Below, in pieces: positions 59,532 through 64,000 of a stretch of DNA of 64,000 nt. Position numbers and translations under genes: made by a program. Every line of letters starts with the position of its first letter. Within the stretch, counting starts at the first letter, position 1. Source of the DNA: Archivesica marissinica (taxonomy: Eukaryota > Mollusca > Bivalvia > Venerida > Vesicomyidae); assembly GCA_014843695.1 (NCBI GenBank), contig CM026398.1:11851584-11915583 (forward strand). Reading direction: 5' to 3'. Under the pieces are notes generated by a model. It did not search any database. It was not told where the DNA came from and saw nothing but the letters and a program-made list of their open reading frames with translations.

Positions 59532-59735
59532 TTAACCCTTTCCTTCATATAGATTTAGGTTCATATCTCCATACAAACGACAGCCATTTAGCTATCACGC
59601 AGTGGATAAGTAGTCGCAATATCTATCCCACCTCTATAGATATTACTGGGACTACACGAGATTCTGGATTTTATTGTCAATGTATGTCGTATTGGTAATG
59701 GCGTCGAGAGGTGCTTCTATGAGGGAAAGGGTTAA
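59532..59735 (+). mobile_element. piggyBac-like MITE, family 3
   Basis: TTAA at 59532 and 59732; termini CCCTTTCCTTCATA and TATGAGGGAAAGGG are inverted repeats. About 204 bp, non-coding. Confidence 0.65.
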
Positions 59736-60354
59736 TGTATGTCGTATTGGTAATGGCGTCGAGAGGTGCTTCTATGAGGGAAAGGGTTAATGTATGTCGT
59801 ATTGGTAATGGCGTCGAGAGGTGCTTCTATGAGGGAAAGGGTTAATGTATGTCGTATTGGTAATGGCGTCGAGAGGTGCTTCTATGAGGGAAAGGGTTAA
59901 TGTATGTCGTATTGGTAATGGCGTCGAGAGGTGCTTCTATGAGAGGTATGTAGTGATTGTTGGTGGTTGGTGGGTTTAATGGTATGATGGCGTCGAGAGG
60001 TGCTTCTATGAGGGAAAGGGTTAATGTATGTCGTATTGGTAATGGCGTCGAGAGGTGCTTCTATGAGGGAAAGGGTTAATGTATGTCGTATTGGTAATGG
60101 CGTCGAGAGGTGCTTCTATGAGGGAAAGGGTTAATGTATGTCGTATTGGTAATGGCGTCGAGAGGTGCTTCTATGAGGGAAAGGGTTAATGTATGTCGTA
60201 TTGGTAATGGCGTCGAGAGGTGCTTCTATGAGGGAAAGGGTTAATGTATGTCGTATTGGTAATGGCGTCGAGAGGTGCTTCTATGAGGGAAAGGGTTAAT
60301 GTATGTCGTATTGGTAATGGCGTCGAGAGGTGCTTCTATGAGGGAAAGGGTTAA
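59681..60354 (+). repeat. 55-bp tandem expansion of the MITE family 3 right end
   Basis: Units start TGTATGTCGTATTGGTAATG and end GAGGGAAAGGGTTAA at 55-bp spacing: 59681, 59736, 59791, 59846, 59901, then a broken unit around 59944-60024, then 60025 to 60300. Every unit ends with the element terminus plus TTAA. Confidence 0.92.
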
Positions 60355-60929
60355 GGAAGGTGAAGAATATTATTATATAATAATATCGTTAGAATATATA
60401 TATATTATATAGTCAGAATATATATATTATATAGCCAGAGTATATATAGATTATCCTGCGAAACTAGAAAACAATACCCTAACTTCTTCAACCCTAACTT
60501 CTTTACCAACATTTTTCGAAAGAACAAACCATTTTTCTGTTCAGTTTGAATATAAATGTTGCAACTTGCAGCAGTTCCTCCATTGTGGTTATACTAGAGT
60601 GAATCTACATGTATCATACATGTATTCACAATCTCTCATATATTAGTAATATTGAGCAGATAAACCGCTTTTGCAATTACAATTATTGCCATATATTTAG
60701 AATGGCAGATAATCTATTCTGGCATTAACTGTTGCATATCTAAAGTGACAGGTAAAACCATGTATACAGAATCAGCCAGACACACAATATGACAGATAAG
60801 TTGTTTTTACACTGAGTAAATGATTTTGTTCAGTACTAGATACATTGTTTCTGCACCAAGCAAATAATTTGCCTACAGTTGAATCTACCGTACACATACA
60901 ATGGCCGAAAGCTGGTTAATGCACTTTGG
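60355..60929. other. Gene-free AT-rich region
   Basis: AT microsatellite-like ATATATATTATATAG repeats occur near 60390-60450. Nothing else is identified. Confidence 0.35.
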
Positions 60930-61475
60930 ATTTAACTTGGCACAGAATTTATTTACACGAAAAAATGCCCGTCGTGGACATACCCAACGCCCGTCGTGGA
61001 CATACTCTACGCCCGTCGTGGACATACTCCACGCCCGTCGTGGACATACCCAATGCCCGTCGTGGACATAACCCACGCCCGTCGTGGACATACCCCATGC
61101 CCATCGTGGACATACTCCACGCCGGTCGTAGACATACTCCACGCCGGTCGTGGACATACTCAACACTGGAGGCATCCTCCAATCAGCCCTGCTTGTTTTT
61201 CTGTAGTCCGACAGCTTACTGTACGAAATTCACATATCCTCTTCGTCAGATTCATAATATACTGTCATGCATAGGGACCTGATCCTTCCTCCCGTAGCGG
61301 ACATCGGGGCTGCCATTTTTACACGGGGTCCTAACACATGGACACATACATTCGGGACAATTGCATCCTCGTCATCATCGTGGTGCACGTGATAGTCACA
61401 CGTGGTGCGACACATTTACTACTGATGATTACATGTATGGAGGGACATTTACACATCTCTATGGTGCAGTTATCA
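60930..61475 (-). other. Possible 3' UTR of the candidate terminal exon, with a 22-bp array
   Basis: If the exon upstream is real this would be its 3' UTR; a minus-strand AATAAA lies near 60950. At 60965-61165 GCCCGTCGTGGACATACTCC repeats about nine times with a 22-bp period. A 61-codon frame (61415-61230) lies in it and is not called. Confidence 0.3.
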
Positions 61476-61574
61476 TTACGTGGGCGTGGCAGTGAGTCTC
61501 TCTAACCACGGATATACTGCCAACAGAATGGCAAACAACAGCATCAACAGAGGTAAACACGACACAAACGATAT
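61476..61574 (-). CDS. Candidate last exon encoding a membrane-anchor C-terminus, partial gene
   Basis: The minus strand reads TGTATTTGTATTTCAG, a good 3' splice acceptor, then 33 codons ending in TAA at 61478-61476. The peptide starts ISFVSC and contains LPLLMLLFAILLAVYPWL, a clear hydrophobic helix, with a short polar tail ERLTATPT. This is what the end of a tail-anchored or single-pass membrane protein looks like. The exon would be in phase 0. Upstream exons would lie beyond the AT-rich array at higher coordinates, probably outside the window; I could not find one. I do not recognise the family. A chance open stretch is possible, but acceptor, hydrophobic run and stop coincide well. Confidence 0.42.
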   Translation of the reverse strand: MSFVSCLPLLMLLFAILLAVYPWLERLTATPT

Positions 61575-61579
61575 CTGAA

Positions 61580-63050
61580 ATACAAATACACATCAGTTTA
61601 TACACATTATATAAAATACACACCAGTTTATATACACGTTATATAAAATACACACCAGTTTATATACATTATATAAAATACACACCAGTTTATATACACG
61701 TTATATAAAATACACACCAGTTTATATACATTATATAAAATATACATCAGTTTATATACATTATATAAAATACACATCAGTTTATATACACGTTATATAA
61801 AATACACACTAGTTTATATACATTATATAAAATATACATCAGTTTATATACATTATATAAAATATACATCAGTTTATATACACATTATATAAAATATACA
61901 TCAGTTTATATACACATTCTATAAAATATACATCAGTTTATATACATTATATAAAATATACATCAGTTTATATACATTATATAAAATATACATCAGTTTA
62001 TATACATTATATAAAATATACACCAGTTTATATACACGTTATATAAAATACACATCAGTTTATATACACATTATATAAAATATACATCAGTTTATATACA
62101 CATTATATAAAATATACATCAGTTTATATACATTATATAAAATATACATCAGTTTATATACATTATATAAAATATACATCAGTTTATATACATTATATAA
62201 AATATACACCAGTTTATATACATTATATAAAATATACACCAGTTTATATACATTATATAAAATATACATCAGTTTATATACATTATATAAAATATACACC
62301 AGTTTATATACACATTATATAAAATACACATCAGTTTATATACATTATATAAAATATACACCAGTTTATATACACATTATATAAAATACACATCAGTTTA
62401 TATACATTATATAAAATACACATCAGTTTATATACATTATATAAAATATACACCAGTTTATATACACATTATATAAAATATACATCAGTTTATAGACATT
62501 ATATAAAATACACACCAGTTTATATACACATTATATAAAATACATATCAGTGTATATACACATTATATAAAATATACATCAGTTTATATACACATTATAT
62601 AAAATACACATCAGTTTATATACACATTATATAAAATATACATCAGTTTATATACACATTATATAAAATACACATCAGTTTATATACACATTATATAAAA
62701 TATACATCAGTTTATATACACATTATATAAAATATACACCAGTTTATATACATTATATAAAATATACATCAGTTTATATACACATTATATAAAATACACA
62801 CCAGTTTATATACATTATATAAAATATACATCAGTTTATATACACATTATATAAAATATACACCAGTTTATATACATTATATAAAATATACATCAGTTTA
62901 TATACACATTATATAAAATATACATCAGTTTATATACACATTATATAAAATATACATCAGTTTATATACACATTATATAAAATATACATCAGTTTATATA
63001 CACATTATATAAAATATACATCAGTTTATATACACATTCTATAAAATATA
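61580..63050. repeat. About 31-33-bp AT-rich tandem array
   Basis: Units are TTTATATACACATTATATAA plus AATATACATCAG, about 46 copies, with ACAC/no-ACAC length variants. It abuts the acceptor of the candidate exon and would lie in its intron. Confidence 0.93.
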
Positions 63051-63241
63051 TAAGACGCAGGTTTTTTCATCCAAAATCGTGTTCAAAAGTCTGCTGTGTC
63101 TTCTTATACTTCAGTTTAGAACTTGATAAAAACTGTCCACGGAATGAAACTGGACAAATAGCATATGCAACAAAGGGAAATAAATCTTTCATAATGATCA
63201 TCTAAATCCTGGTACAATTACGTTCTGTTTCCAAAGCAAGT

Positions 63242-63487
63242 TTAACCCATTCAACACCAAGTAACTGACATGGACTGGTGCATGCTATTTTTAGACCAAT
63301 AAATTAATAAGAAAATTACATTTGGACAAGTTCATTTATCAAAATTGGTAATTTTATCTAAAAATAGTAATCATTATTACTGGCAAAAAAGGGCAGATCC
63401 TGATGAGACGGCTCGTTACGAGCCGGCTCATCTGGATCTACACTTTTCATAAGCCTATTTAGAGGCCTGTGGGGTTGAAAGGGTTAA
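63242..63487 (-). mobile_element. piggyBac-like MITE, family 2, copy 4
   Basis: TTAA ends at 63242 and 63484, in reverse orientation: CCCATTCAACACCAAG at the left and GGGGTTGAAAGGG at the right. The palindrome GGCTCGTTACGAGCCGG is intact. 246 bp, the same length as copy 1. Confidence 0.78.
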
Positions 63488-64000
63488 TAAGTAATACGAG
63501 AAGCAATTGAAATGAATCTAATGAGCGACATTGTTCGTTTTTCTATTACCTCCCTTGGCAGATAAAGTCTGATTTTGCCAAACATTGGTTTTATTAGTTG
63601 GAATCCTTTGTTTTTACTGTTGTTCCCTAACCAGATGTTGCGGTAATACTGATAAATGTGATTTTATCAAAATCTTGTTAATGAATTGATAGCAATTATT
63701 GACAATGAAGTATCTATTGGACATTCTGAATGCAGGATATCTGTCGAGATTTAAATAATTTAATAATTACAAGATGAGAAAACGGATTAAAATTGATAGC
63801 ATGTGATGCAAAGGAAACAACGATGAAAGCAGAGGAAACCAATTACAGAGTCCTCCTTAAGAGTATTCAGGGGCAATAACTGACCAATGTCTCTCATTAG
63901 GTACCAGTATTATATGGTAAGATATCAGTCAAATATGTCTTTATTCTACCCATCATGCAAACAGTTAAGTCTACCGTATTTACTATTACATAATTGTTTA
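63488..64000. other. Gene-free AT-rich end of window
   Basis: I see no coding frame, RNA gene or repeat. Confidence 0.35.

Noticed and set aside
61230..61415. 61-codon minus-strand frame rich in acidic residues
   Set aside because: Short, not linked by a splice site to the candidate exon, and within its possible 3' UTR.

Overview
The window is eukaryotic, animal nuclear DNA, most likely from a mollusc or a similar marine invertebrate. This rests on tRNA-derived SINEs with RNA polymerase III A and B boxes, DNA-transposon relics of Harbinger, hAT, piggyBac-like and pogo-like type, a 5'-truncated LINE, the near absence of ordinary genes, and a large PIN/FEN-like nuclease gene of a kind I recall from bivalve and coral genomes. 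The species call is inference. By my tally about half of the 64 kb is minisatellite or satellite array, and a run of exactly 1000 N (35495-36494) marks an assembly gap between two different arrays.

Layout. 1-3805 (minus) is one uninterrupted reading frame of about 1268 codons that runs off the left edge. It has two N-terminal CxxC...HxxC zinc-binding modules, a long conserved middle and a C-terminal acidic nuclease core. It is the only substantial intact protein gene. 3.8-9.1 kb holds short inverted-repeat elements and a three-layer nest: a Harbinger transposase relic, broken by a TTAA-flanked MITE, itself broken by a truncated LINE with a 10-bp target duplication. 9.1-15.15 kb is a 39-bp array that changes to a related 38-bp array. 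16.9-18.5 kb is a compound 27/15-bp array. 18.8-24.9 kb is a 46-bp array that becomes a 28-bp array. 26.3-29.5 kb is a 30-bp array with a hairpin-forming unit.

30.2-32.4 kb holds a cluster of cAMP-response-element-like palindromes, a second MITE family and a SINE. 32.7-39.2 kb holds a 28-bp array, the gap, and a 34-bp array with a 1281-bp higher-order period that ends inside a MITE. 39.6-47.7 kb mixes small arrays, SINEs, a third copy of the first MITE and a hAT relic. 48.3-52.7 kb is two G-rich arrays. 52.9-60.4 kb carries more SINEs and MITEs, including a MITE whose 55-bp end, TTAA included, has been amplified about twelve times. On the minus strand at 61574-61476 there is a plausible last coding exon ending in a membrane-anchor-like helix, with an AT-rich 61.6-63.05 kb array in the intron next to its acceptor.

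There is no operon or pathway here. The elements relate by insertion into one another and by shared sequence: SINE and LINE tails look alike, MITE families share an internal palindrome, and several arrays start inside a MITE or SINE. Most long open frames in the window arise only because repeat periods are multiples of three.
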